The notes below the pieces were generated by a model, which was not told the DNA's origin, did not search any database, and saw only the letters and a program-made list of their open reading frames with translations. Below are positions 54,670-63,428 of a DNA stretch of 64,000 nucleotides, piece by piece. Source of the DNA: Pseudomonas furukawaii (GTDB lineage: Bacteria > Pseudomonadota > Gammaproteobacteria > Pseudomonadales > Pseudomonadaceae); assembly GCF_002355475.1 (NCBI RefSeq), contig NZ_AP014862.1, positions 1,798,001 through 1,862,000 of the forward strand. The letters are read 5' to 3'. Position 1 is the stretch's first letter; every line of letters starts with the position of its first letter. Position numbers and translations under genes: made by a program.

Positions 54670-57600
54670 ATGTACAGCCTGAAAAGCTTCACGCTCAACC
54701 AGAAGGATATTAGCTTCCTGCTGCAGCAGGTCAGCTTCCCGACCCTGCGGGTGGTGGGCTACACCGCCACCGGCGAGGCGCTGTTCGGCTACACCGGCTC
54801 GGACGGCGCGGTGCATGTGCTGGGCACCGATGGCAGCTTCGATCCACTGGCCATCCCCGCCGGCGAGAGCGTCTGGTACAACGGCGCGCGCGATCCCATC
54901 GGCCTGCGCAACGTCTCCGGCTTCTTCAACAACCTCACCCATGACGGCCATGCCTGGGGCTCCTTCGGCCAGGACTTCATCCGCCTGACGCTGCCCGACT
55001 ACAGCCACTACGTGCAGCAGAACGCCGGCAACGCCGCCTGGCAGGACTACCTCGCCAGCCACCCGGGGGCCGACCTGGGCAGCGCCACGCCCTATGCCGA
55101 CCCGAACGCATCGGTGGTGGACTACACCCCGCGCATGATCAGCCAGACCATCGCCAGCGGCGGCGTGGTCTTCGCCCGCGATGCCCAGGGCCATATCGTC
55201 CACGATGCCAACGGCGTGGCGGTGGTCAGCGATGCCGGCCTGCTCGGCCAGCTGGGCGAGGCGGACCCGACCTCGCCCGACAGCGGGCAGTTCTTCATCC
55301 GCAACCTCAACACCGTCGCGGGCGACCCCTCCACCACCGGCTGGTTCACCCTCTTCGGCCAGTTCTTCGACCATGGCCTGGACTTCATCGACAAGCCCAG
55401 CCAGACCGCCACCATCACCATCCCCCTGGCCCCGGACGATCCCCTCTACGGCTCCATCGGCCCGGATGGCCAGCCCGTGCATGCCATCACCATCCACCGC
55501 GCCAGCGTCGGCAGCGTGGATGCCGCCGGCACGCCGAACTACCGCAACCTGGACTCGCCCTACATCGACCAGAACCAGACCTACGGCTCCGACGCGTCGG
55601 TGACCCAGCTGCTGCGCGAGTGGGTGGCCGACCCCAACAACCCCGGGCATTTCCGCGCCGGCGCGCGGCTGTTCGACGGCACCACCCTGAGCGACGAGGC
55701 CGCCTGGACCCTGAACGGCGTGCTGACCCACCAGACCCTGCCGACCCTGGCCGAGTTGCGGGCGCACCTGGCCGCCACCGGGCGTGACGACCTGAGCTGG
55801 GACGACCTGGCCAACTTCCGCGTCCGCGACGGCGAGGGCCATGTGCTCGATGCCGACCCCGGCAGCGCTGGCGTCCAGGCGGTCTACAGCCGTCAGGCCC
55901 TGCTGCTGGACATGAACCCGCACTTCGACGATGCGCACATCGACCAGGCCCTGCTGGCCAGCCTGGACGCGCGCATCGCCTCCGTGACCTTCGTCCCGGG
56001 CAATCCCTATGGCCTCGCCCTGCATTACCAGGACGGATCGGTGAAGACCCTGTTCGACCTGGTCAACCCGGCGGACTTCTCCATCCGCGCCACGCCGGGG
56101 AGCGCCGATTACGCAGTGGCCAACGAGCTGTTGCTGGAGTCGGTGGGCGACCATTACATCGCCGGTGACGGCCGGGTGAACGAGAACTTCGGACTGACCG
56201 CCATCCACCACGTGTTCCACGAAGACCACAACGTCCAGCTGATCAACCTGCAGCAGGAAATCCTCCAGGCCGACGTGGCGGTGCGCCACAACTGGCAGGT
56301 GGGGGTCGCCGATGGCGCTGGCGGCGTCTACACCAACGCCGCCGGTGATTACACCCTGGCCGACGGCGTCACCCTGTCCTGGGACCAGGACAAGCTGTTC
56401 CAGGCCGCCAAGCTGGCCGTGGAGATGGAGTACCAGCACGTCGCCATCGACCAGTACGCACGACTGATCACCCCCGACCTGCCGGAGTTCGTCACCTACG
56501 ACTCCGGCATCAACGCCAGCATATCCCTGGAATACGGCCAGGCCGCCTTCCGCTTCGGCCACTCCCAGCTGCGCGAGACCATCGACGCCCTGGAGCGCGA
56601 TGCCAGCGGTGCCTACGACCTCACGGGCGCCATCACCCACTACGCGCTGGAGCGGGCCTTCCTCGATCCCCAGGGGTTCGCCGATATCGGACCTACCGCC
56701 GTCGCCCTGGGCATGACCCGGCAGGTGAGCAACGAGATCGACGAGTTCGTCACCCCGGCCCTGCAGCAGGGGCTGCTGGGCCAGCCGCTGGACCTGGCCA
56801 CCATCAACCTGGCGCGGGGGCGGGACCTGGGCCTGCCGACCCTCAACGCCGCGCGGCAGCAGATCCATGACGCCCTGATCGCCGAGCGGCAGACACCCGC
56901 CGGCAGCCAGCACCACACCAACCTGATCGTCGATGCGCTGACGCCCTACACCAGCTGGAGCGACTTCGCCAACAACATGATCCACCCCGAGTCCCTGGTG
57001 AACTTCATCGCCGCCTACTCCTTCGACGGCGACCTGGGGCACGCCACCGCGCTGATCGAGGCCGACCGGACCGGCAACGACACCGCCTGGGCCGGCGGCG
57101 TGGTCACCGCCGAGGACGCCGCCCGCTTCCTCTCCAACGCCACAGGTGCCGATGGCCAGGCCATCGCGGGGGCCGATGGCTTCAACCGCATCGACCTGTG
57201 GATCGGCGGGCTGGCGGAGAAGCATGTCTACACCGGCCAGCTGGGCACCACCTTCAACGCCATCTTCGAGGACCAGATGGAGCGGCTGATGGACGGTGAC
57301 CGCTTCTACTACCTCTACCGCCTGGACCTGGGCCTGCCGGCCATGACCAACCTCAACGAACAGGTGGTCACCGAGCAGTTCAAGGACATCATCGAGCGCA
57401 CCACCGATGCCCGGCACCTGTCCGGTGACGTGTTCACCTACATGGACAGCTACATCGAGCTGAGCTACCAGGACTCCGGCGCCACCGCCACGGCCTACAA
57501 GGGCGAGCACAAGTACGGCCGGCTGATCGAGCAGAATCAGGTGGGCGTCTACTCCACCGGCGGCTCGGGCGGCATTGGCGGCAACGGACTGCTGGTCAAC

Positions 57601-60600
57601 CTGAGCAACCCCGAGACCCACGTCAGCGCCACCTACATCCGCGACTACCGGCCCGACCAGGGAGAGAACCCCGACGGCACCGCGGCGCTGGGCTACAACG
57701 CCCACGAGGTGCTGGCCGGCAGCGACTTCAACGACTGGCTGGACCTGGGCGACGGCGACGACACCGGCTATGGCGAGGACGGCGACGACGTGCTGGACGG
57801 CAAGGCCGGTGCCGACCACCTCTACGGCGGCAATGGCAACGACGTGATCTACGGTGGCGACATCGACGACTTCCTCGATGGCGGCGAGGGCGACGACATC
57901 GTCTACGCCGGCACTAGCGCCGGGGCCATCGATATCGTCATCGGCGGCAACGGCAACGACCACCTCTACGGCGAGGCCGGGATCGACGAACTCTACGGCG
58001 GCGCCGGCAACGACTACATCGACGCCGGCGGCGACACCGACCTGGTGCATGGCGGCGACGGCTCCGACGAGATCTACGGCGGCGACGGCCCGGACATCCT
58101 CTTCGCCGAGGGCGGCGACGACATCGTCTCCGGCGGCTCCACCGGCGACCAACTGTTCGGCGGGGAGGGCGACGACATCCTCCTGCCCGGCATCGGCGGG
58201 GCGCCGGGACAGGGCGATGGCGACGAGGCGCTGGGCGACGTGGGCTTCGATATCGCGGCCTTCAGCGACGTCAACATCCAGCTGGACGCCGCGGCCGACC
58301 TCAATGTGCAGAACGTCGTCGCCGCCCCCGGCACCGGCGTGCTCTACCAGCCCTTCAACGCCCTGCTGGCGAATATCGAAGGCCTCATCGGCTCGCGCTT
58401 CGCCGACGCCCGGCCCGATGCCGGCAACCCCGGCGCGCCCGGCGCCGGCCTGATCGGCAGCGCCCTGGACAACTGGCTGGTGGGCGGCAGTGGCGACGAC
58501 GTGGTCCAGGGTAACGCCGGCAACGATGTGCTCGTCGGGGATTCCATCGGCCTGGCCGACCTCAACCACCTGCTCGCCGCACAGGGCTATGCGCGCCATT
58601 TCGTCGACCTTCAGGCCGCCCGGCCCGGCTTCGTGCTCGGCGACAACCATGCCGGCGGCACCGCCGATGGCGCCGCCGACGTGGCGGTGTTCAGCGGCAA
58701 CTTCAGCGACTACGGCATCACCCTGATCAGTGACACCAACCCCGGCAGTGCCGAGGTCCGTGGCTTCCGGGTCACCGACCAGCGGCTGGGGGCGGCCAAC
58801 CTGGACGGCACCGACCTGCTCATCGGCGTGGAGAAACTGCGGTTCGCCGACCGCACCATCAGCCTTGACCTGAACAATCAACTGCCGACCGGCAAGCCGC
58901 TGCTCAGTGGCTGGGCCACGGCACCGACTTCGCCCAGCCGACCGCTGCCCGCCCAGTACCGGCTGACCGCCAGCACCGTTGCCATCCAGGATGGCGATGG
59001 CATTCCCTCCGGTGCCGGGGCGTTCAGCTTCCAGTGGCAGGTTCTCTCCGGCGCGGTGTGGAGCGCGATCAGCAATGCCACCTCGGCCAGCTATGCGCCC
59101 AGCGCGGCGCAGGTCGGCCAGCTACTCCGGGTGGCGGTCACCTTCACGGACAACCACGGCGTGGTGGAAACGGTTTACTCCGATCCCACCGAAGCGGTTG
59201 GGCGCTTTATCGAGGGCACCCTGTTCAACGACAACGGCCAGGGCGGCTTCTTCAATCGCGCGGCGCTGGTGGGCACCGCGTTCCAGGACGTGATGCTCGG
59301 CAATGCCGGCAACGATGTGCTCACCGGCGGTGAGGGAGGCGACCTGCTGGATGGCGGCAGTGGCAACGACAGCATGAGCGGCGGCGCCGGCAACGACACC
59401 TACGTGGTGGGCGCCAGCGGCGACGGCGTCAGCGAGGCGGCCGGCGGCGGGCTGGATACCGTGCTGGCGTCGGTCAGCTATACCCTGGCGGCGAACGTGG
59501 AGAACCTGGTGCTGACCGGCAGCGGCAACCTCAACGGCGTCGGCAATGGCCTGGACAACCAGATCAGCGGCAACGCCGGCAACAACCGCCTGACCGGCCT
59601 CGCCGGCGACGACCGCGTGGACGGCGGCGCGGGCAACGACACCCTGGTGGCCTCGGTGGGCGACGGCAACGACCACTACGACGGCGGCGCGGGCATGGAT
59701 ACCTACGACCTGTCCGGCACCAGCGCCAACGCCAGCGTCGACCTGGCCGCCGGCACCGCCAGCAGCGTCCAGACCGGCAACGATGTGCTGGTGGCCATCG
59801 AGAATGTGCTGGGCAGCAGCGGTGCCAACCAGATCGCCGGTGATGGCGTGGACAACCGGCTGGAAGGGCTGGGTGGCAACGACAGCCTGGCCGGTGCGGC
59901 CGGCAACGACTGGCTGGTGGGCGGGCAGGGCAGCGACACCGCCAGCGGCGGACTGGGCGACGACCGCTTCGTCGCCGGCATGCTGGACGGCAATGACAGC
60001 TACAGCGGTGACGATGGTTTCGACACCTATGACCTGTCCGGCACCAGCGCCGCCGCCCAGGTCAACCTCGCCACCGGCAGCGCCAGCAGCAGCCAGACCG
60101 GCAGCGACCTGCTCAGCGGTATCGAAGGCGTGCTGGGGGGCTCGGGAGCCGATGTGCTGACCGGCGATGCCCTGGCCAACAGCCTGGCCGGCGGCGGCGG
60201 TGACGACAGCCTGCTCGGCGGCGGCGGGGCCGACAGCCTGGCGGGTGGCACGGGGCGTGACCTGCTCACCGGCGGTGCGGACGCGGATCGCTTCGTCTTC
60301 GCCGCCCTCAACGATTCCGGCACCAGCAGCGGCAGCCGGGATGTGATCAACGACTTCCAGCAGGGGGCCGATCGGATCGACCTCAGCCAGATCGATGCCC
60401 GGACCTCCGGCGCTGGCAGTGCTGGCCACCAGGACTTCAGCTTCCTCGGCCTCTGGAACGGCGCCGGCAACGAATTCAACGGACAGGCCCAGCTGAAGTT
60501 CCATTACGTCAACGTCGGCGGTGTCGAGCACACCTATGTGGAGGGCAATGTGAACACCAACAATGCCGCCGACTTCCAGATCGACCTCGTCGGGCATATC

Positions 60601-60636
60601 GCTCTGGCAGCGAGCGATTTCATCGGCGTGGTCTGA
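54670..60636 (+). CDS. Giant heme peroxidase with RTX calcium-binding repeats (type I-secreted)
   Basis: A 1988-residue protein without signal peptide. Residues about 60-900 are an animal-type heme peroxidase domain: distal His235 in FGQFFDHGLDFID, DGRVNENFGLTAIHHVFHEDHN with the conserved Arg, proximal-type His631 in AAFRFGHSQLRETI and NLARGRDLGLP. RTX nonapeptide blocks follow at about 1016-1177 (DGDDVLDGKAGADHLYGGNGND...) and 1540-1874, separated by an Ig-like insert (about 1430-1520). The C-terminus ends with a hydrophobic/acidic secretion-type tail. It resembles P. putida PehA in plan but is shorter. The type I exporter is not in this window. Confidence 0.92.
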   Translation: MYSLKSFTLNQKDISFLLQQVSFPTLRVVGYTATGEALFGYTGSDGAVHVLGTDGSFDPLAIPAGESVWYNGARDPIGLRNVSGFFNNLTHDGHAWGSFGQDFIRLTLPDYSHYVQQNAGNAAWQDYLASHPGADLGSATPYADPNASVVDYTPRMISQTIASGGVVFARDAQGHIVHDANGVAVVSDAGLLGQLGEADPTSPDSGQFFIRNLNTVAGDPSTTGWFTLFGQFFDHGLDFIDKPSQTATITIPLAPDDPLYGSIGPDGQPVHAITIHRASVGSVDAAGTPNYRNLDSPYIDQNQTYGSDASVTQLLREWVADPNNPGHFRAGARLFDGTTLSDEAAWTLNGVLTHQTLPTLAELRAHLAATGRDDLSWDDLANFRVRDGEGHVLDADPGSAGVQAVYSRQALLLDMNPHFDDAHIDQALLASLDARIASVTFVPGNPYGLALHYQDGSVKTLFDLVNPADFSIRATPGSADYAVANELLLESVGDHYIAGDGRVNENFGLTAIHHVFHEDHNVQLINLQQEILQADVAVRHNWQVGVADGAGGVYTNAAGDYTLADGVTLSWDQDKLFQAAKLAVEMEYQHVAIDQYARLITPDLPEFVTYDSGINASISLEYGQAAFRFGHSQLRETIDALERDASGAYDLTGAITHYALERAFLDPQGFADIGPTAVALGMTRQVSNEIDEFVTPALQQGLLGQPLDLATINLARGRDLGLPTLNAARQQIHDALIAERQTPAGSQHHTNLIVDALTPYTSWSDFANNMIHPESLVNFIAAYSFDGDLGHATALIEADRTGNDTAWAGGVVTAEDAARFLSNATGADGQAIAGADGFNRIDLWIGGLAEKHVYTGQLGTTFNAIFEDQMERLMDGDRFYYLYRLDLGLPAMTNLNEQVVTEQFKDIIERTTDARHLSGDVFTYMDSYIELSYQDSGATATAYKGEHKYGRLIEQNQVGVYSTGGSGGIGGNGLLVNLSNPETHVSATYIRDYRPDQGENPDGTAALGYNAHEVLAGSDFNDWLDLGDGDDTGYGEDGDDVLDGKAGADHLYGGNGNDVIYGGDIDDFLDGGEGDDIVYAGTSAGAIDIVIGGNGNDHLYGEAGIDELYGGAGNDYIDAGGDTDLVHGGDGSDEIYGGDGPDILFAEGGDDIVSGGSTGDQLFGGEGDDILLPGIGGAPGQGDGDEALGDVGFDIAAFSDVNIQLDAAADLNVQNVVAAPGTGVLYQPFNALLANIEGLIGSRFADARPDAGNPGAPGAGLIGSALDNWLVGGSGDDVVQGNAGNDVLVGDSIGLADLNHLLAAQGYARHFVDLQAARPGFVLGDNHAGGTADGAADVAVFSGNFSDYGITLISDTNPGSAEVRGFRVTDQRLGAANLDGTDLLIGVEKLRFADRTISLDLNNQLPTGKPLLSGWATAPTSPSRPLPAQYRLTASTVAIQDGDGIPSGAGAFSFQWQVLSGAVWSAISNATSASYAPSAAQVGQLLRVAVTFTDNHGVVETVYSDPTEAVGRFIEGTLFNDNGQGGFFNRAALVGTAFQDVMLGNAGNDVLTGGEGGDLLDGGSGNDSMSGGAGNDTYVVGASGDGVSEAAGGGLDTVLASVSYTLAANVENLVLTGSGNLNGVGNGLDNQISGNAGNNRLTGLAGDDRVDGGAGNDTLVASVGDGNDHYDGGAGMDTYDLSGTSANASVDLAAGTASSVQTGNDVLVAIENVLGSSGANQIAGDGVDNRLEGLGGNDSLAGAAGNDWLVGGQGSDTASGGLGDDRFVAGMLDGNDSYSGDDGFDTYDLSGTSAAAQVNLATGSASSSQTGSDLLSGIEGVLGGSGADVLTGDALANSLAGGGGDDSLLGGGGADSLAGGTGRDLLTGGADADRFVFAALNDSGTSSGSRDVINDFQQGADRIDLSQIDARTSGAGSAGHQDFSFLGLWNGAGNEFNGQAQLKFHYVNVGGVEHTYVEGNVNTNNAADFQIDLVGHIALAASDFIGVV

Positions 60637-60647
60637 ACCGTCACCAC

Positions 60648-60677
60648 CCGGCGCCCCCTCGGAGGATGGGGCGCCGG
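60648..60677 (+). terminator. Hairpin downstream of the peroxidase gene
   Basis: A 10-bp stem, CCGGCGCCCC (60648-60657) and GGGGCGCCGG (60668-60677). There is no strong T-run. Confidence 0.6.
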
Positions 60678-60822
60678 CTCAGCCCTTTCCCGCCTGCGAC
60701 AAAGCCATTACCTACACCCCAAGGACATTGCCCGCCTACAAAACCGCTGGGTAGCTTCTCCCGCGCTGCTTTCCCCTGGATGGCAGCCGGGTGTGGAAGC
60801 CCGACGATCTTGAAGAGACCTG

Positions 60823-60931
60823 CGCCATAGCGACGCCCGGCGTCGGCAGTCTATGGCGGACCGTGTGAGTGGGCGCATGCCCAGCCGGTTCTGGTGTCTT
60901 CCCGGTACTTCCACGCTTGCACGGTCCGCCA
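60823..60931 (+). ncRNA. Structured leader with mutually exclusive hairpins (candidate)
   Basis: In the 347-base gap before the BRO-like gene, CGCCATAG (60823-60830) pairs with CTATGGCG (60851-60858) around an inner stem CGACGC/GCGTCG (60831-60845). A second pairing, TGGCGGACCGTG (60854-60865) with CACGGTCCGCCA (60920-60931), overlaps the first. The two structures cannot form together, as in attenuators and riboswitches. No known riboswitch class is recognised. The rest of the gap (60678-60822) shows nothing. Confidence 0.4.
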
Positions 60932-60983
60932 CCCCTTTCCGCTGTTGGTGGCGGCTCTATCACTGGATGGATGGAGTACTGCC

Positions 60984-61328
60984 ATGAACCTTCCCGAAAT
61001 CACCCCGCGGATCTTCCTGCGCCACCAGCGCCAGTTGCGCGCTTTCCTCATGGGCCATGAGGCCTGGTTTTCCACCCGCGACCTGCGCCGACTGCTGAAC
61101 GCCAACATCGACCGCCGCACGCTGTTCCGACTCTGCGACGACCAGCACCGGCGCGTGCGCCTGCGCACGGCCAATGGCTGGTTCGAGGAGGAGGCGGTGG
61201 TCAGCGAGTCGGGGCTGCACGACCTGCTCAGTGTCTACTGCTACCACCCGGAGAACCGCATGCTGCGGCGCTGGGTCAGCCACGAGGTGGTGGCGGGGCT
61301 GCGTGAGGTGCCGGCCCAGGCGAACTGA
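60984..61328 (+). CDS. Small BRO-N-like protein
   Basis: A 114-residue protein. The middle (WFSTRDLRRLLNANIDRRTLFRLCDDQHRRVRLRTANGWFEEEAVVSESGLHDLLSVYCYHPENRMLRRWVSHEVVAGLR) matches the plan of BRO/antirepressor N-terminal domains (helix-strand DNA-binding type found in phage antirepressors). GGAG lies eight bases before the ATG. No phage genes surround it, so it may be a domesticated regulator. It is preceded by the structured leader. Targets are unknown. Confidence 0.7.
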   Translation: MNLPEITPRIFLRHQRQLRAFLMGHEAWFSTRDLRRLLNANIDRRTLFRLCDDQHRRVRLRTANGWFEEEAVVSESGLHDLLSVYCYHPENRMLRRWVSHEVVAGLREVPAQAN

Positions 61329-61521
61329 GGGTGAGCGTCCGGCGCCCTCTTCCTAGTAGGGCGTCGGATTCTGCGAAGCAAGGCGTAGGACTATGCTTCA
61401 GCACTTGCGTGATCCCGGACAATAGCGGCCAGGCCAGGCGACAGTATCATCCGGCATCGATATCGGTTCAGGGAGGGTGATTCGTGCTGAGGAAGCGACC
61501 ATTCGGGTGGGGATGCCTGTC

Positions 61522-62643
61522 ATGAATTCGGCGCCGATCCTGGAGCAGGGGGAGTCGGGCCTGCGCATTGGGGGCGACTGGACCCTGGCCCATTACGCCG
61601 AATTGCGTCGGCGGCTGGCCGGGCTTGCGCCGGTAGGGAGCGAGTCGCCCGTCGACCTCGAGGGACTGCAGAACCTGGATACGGCCGGCGCCGCGCTGCT
61701 GGTGGAGCTGCTGGGGGCGCAGCGTCTGGCGCAACTGGACCGGTTGGCGCCAAGCCTTGCGGCCGAACGCAAGGCGCTGTTGCAGACGGTGGCGGCGGCG
61801 ATGGCCGCCGATGGCCAGGCGCCCTCGACACCGCGTCCTTCGGCCCTGGTGGAGGTGCTGGAGCGCATCGGCGTCGCGGTGGTGGGGCTCTGGCGGCAGA
61901 CCCTGGCCCTGCTGGGCTTCATCGGGCTGACCCTGCAGAGCATGCTGGCCATCCTCCTGCGGCCCGGGCGCTGGCGGGTGACGTCCCTGGTGGCGCACCT
62001 GGAGCAGAGCGGGCTGGACGCGGTGCCCATCGTCGCCCTCCTGACCTTCCTGGTGGGCGCGGTGGTGGCCTTTCTCGGTGCCACCATCCTTTCCGACTTC
62101 GGCGCCACCCTGTACACGGTGAACCTGGTGGCCTTTTCCTTCCTGCGGGAGTTCGGCGTGCTGCTGACGGCGATCCTCATGGCCGGCCGCACCGCCAGCG
62201 CCTTCACTGCGCAGATCGGCTCGATGAAGGCCAACGAGGAGATCGACGCCATTCGTACCCTGGGCCTGAGCCCCATCGAGCTGCTGGTGCTGCCCCGCGT
62301 GTTCGCGATGCTGATCGCGCTGCCCATGCTGACCTTCATCGCCATGCTCAGTGGCATGCTGGGCGGCGCGGTGGTCTGCGCCCTGGCCTTGGACATCTCG
62401 CCGGCCATGTACCTGTCGTTGCTGCAGCAGAACATCGAGCTTCGGCATTTTCTGGTGGGGATGGGCAAGGCGCCGCTGTTCGCCTTCCTGATCGCGGTGA
62501 TCGGCTGCCTGGAGGGCTTCAAGGTCACCGGCAGCGCCCAGTCGGTGGGCGAGCGCACCACCTCCAGCGTGGTCCAGTCGATCTTCGTGGTGATCCTGCT
62601 GGATGCGATCGCCGCGCTGTTCCTCATGGAGGTGGGCTGGTGA
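61522..62643 (+). CDS. MlaE-family lipid ABC transporter permease with N-terminal STAS-like domain
   Basis: A 373-residue protein. Residues about 1-95 form a STAS-like domain (ALLVELLGAQRLAQLDRL), followed by a six-helix MlaE permease (HLEQSGLDAVPIVALLTFLVGAVVAFLGA, FGVLLTAILMAGRTASAFTAQIGSMKANEEIDAIRTLGLSPIELLVLPR). The start is uncertain: ATG 61522 has GGTGGGG eight bases upstream, while 61513 and GTG 61477 are also open. It is coupled to the ATPase gene (overlap of four bases). STAS-fused permeases of this type are common in Pseudomonas lipid-transport operons. Confidence 0.9.
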   Translation: MNSAPILEQGESGLRIGGDWTLAHYAELRRRLAGLAPVGSESPVDLEGLQNLDTAGAALLVELLGAQRLAQLDRLAPSLAAERKALLQTVAAAMAADGQAPSTPRPSALVEVLERIGVAVVGLWRQTLALLGFIGLTLQSMLAILLRPGRWRVTSLVAHLEQSGLDAVPIVALLTFLVGAVVAFLGATILSDFGATLYTVNLVAFSFLREFGVLLTAILMAGRTASAFTAQIGSMKANEEIDAIRTLGLSPIELLVLPRVFAMLIALPMLTFIAMLSGMLGGAVVCALALDISPAMYLSLLQQNIELRHFLVGMGKAPLFAFLIAVIGCLEGFKVTGSAQSVGERTTSSVVQSIFVVILLDAIAALFLMEVGW

Positions 62644-63428
62644 CGGCGCAAGCGATCATCGAGGTACGCGGCCTGCGCAACCAGTTCGGTACCCAGGTGG
62701 TGCACGACAACCTGGACCTGGACCTGTTGCGGGGCGAGGTGCTGGGCGTGGTCGGGGGCTCGGGCACCGGCAAGTCGGTGCTGCTGCGCTGCATCCTCGG
62801 CCTGCGCCGGGCCAATGCCGGCACGGTGCGGGTGTTCGGCGAGGAACTGCTGGCGTTGCCGGCGGAGCGGCGCTCGGCGCTGGAGCGCCGCTTCGGCGTG
62901 CTCTACCAGCGTGGGGCCCTGTTCTCGTCGCTGACGGTGGTGGAGAACATCGCCCTGCCGCTGATCGAACACGCCGGGTTGTCCCGAGACGACGCCGAGG
63001 CCCTGGCGCGGGTCAAGCTGGCGCTGGTGGGGCTGCCGGGCGATGCGGCGGAGAAATACCCCACCGAGCTCTCCGGCGGCATGGTCAAGCGTGCCGCCCT
63101 GGGAAGGGCCCTGGCGCTGGACCCGGACATCCTCTTTCTCGACGAGCCGACGGCGGGGCTGGACCCCATCGGCGCGGCGGCCTTCGACCAGTTGATCCGC
63201 ACCCTCACGGACGCCCTCGGGCTCAGTGTGTTCCTGGTCACCCATGACCTGGACAGCCTCTACACGCTGTGCGACCGAGTGGCGGTGCTGGCGCAGAAGC
63301 ACGTGCTGGTGGCCGATCGCCTGGAGGTGGTGGCCGCCCATCCCGACCCCTGGGTCCGGGAGTATTTCCACGGGCCGCGCGGACGCGCGGCCGAGCAGGC
63401 CGCCGGTCATGCGGCAGGGAGTCATTGA
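62640..63428 (+). CDS. MlaF-like lipid ABC transporter ATPase
   Basis: A 262-residue ABC ATPase with GTG start overlapping the permease stop. Walker A is GGSGTGKSVL (about residues 39-48), the signature is LSGGMVKR, Walker B is DPDILFLDEPTAGLDP and the H-loop is VTHDLDSL. GVLYQRGALFSSLTVVENI is the Q-loop. With the permease and MCE protein it forms an Mla-type inner-membrane complex that moves phospholipid or other lipid between membranes. Its stop TGA overlaps the next ATG region by one codon spacing. Confidence 0.95.
   Translation: MTAQAIIEVRGLRNQFGTQVVHDNLDLDLLRGEVLGVVGGSGTGKSVLLRCILGLRRANAGTVRVFGEELLALPAERRSALERRFGVLYQRGALFSSLTVVENIALPLIEHAGLSRDDAEALARVKLALVGLPGDAAEKYPTELSGGMVKRAALGRALALDPDILFLDEPTAGLDPIGAAAFDQLIRTLTDALGLSVFLVTHDLDSLYTLCDRVAVLAQKHVLVADRLEVVAAHPDPWVREYFHGPRGRAAEQAAGHAAGSH

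Noticed and set aside
54634-58881. A 1415-codon open frame on the minus strand opposite the peroxidase gene
   Set aside because: It mirrors the repeated, GC-rich codons of the peroxidase gene. Its composition (Val/Gly/Ala/Asp-rich) has no domain or ribosome site. It is a shadow.
57719-60300. Repeats resembling a tandem array in the peroxidase gene
   Set aside because: They are in-frame RTX nonapeptide codons (GGxGxDxLx), not a CRISPR or satellite; repeat units vary and have no fixed spacer.
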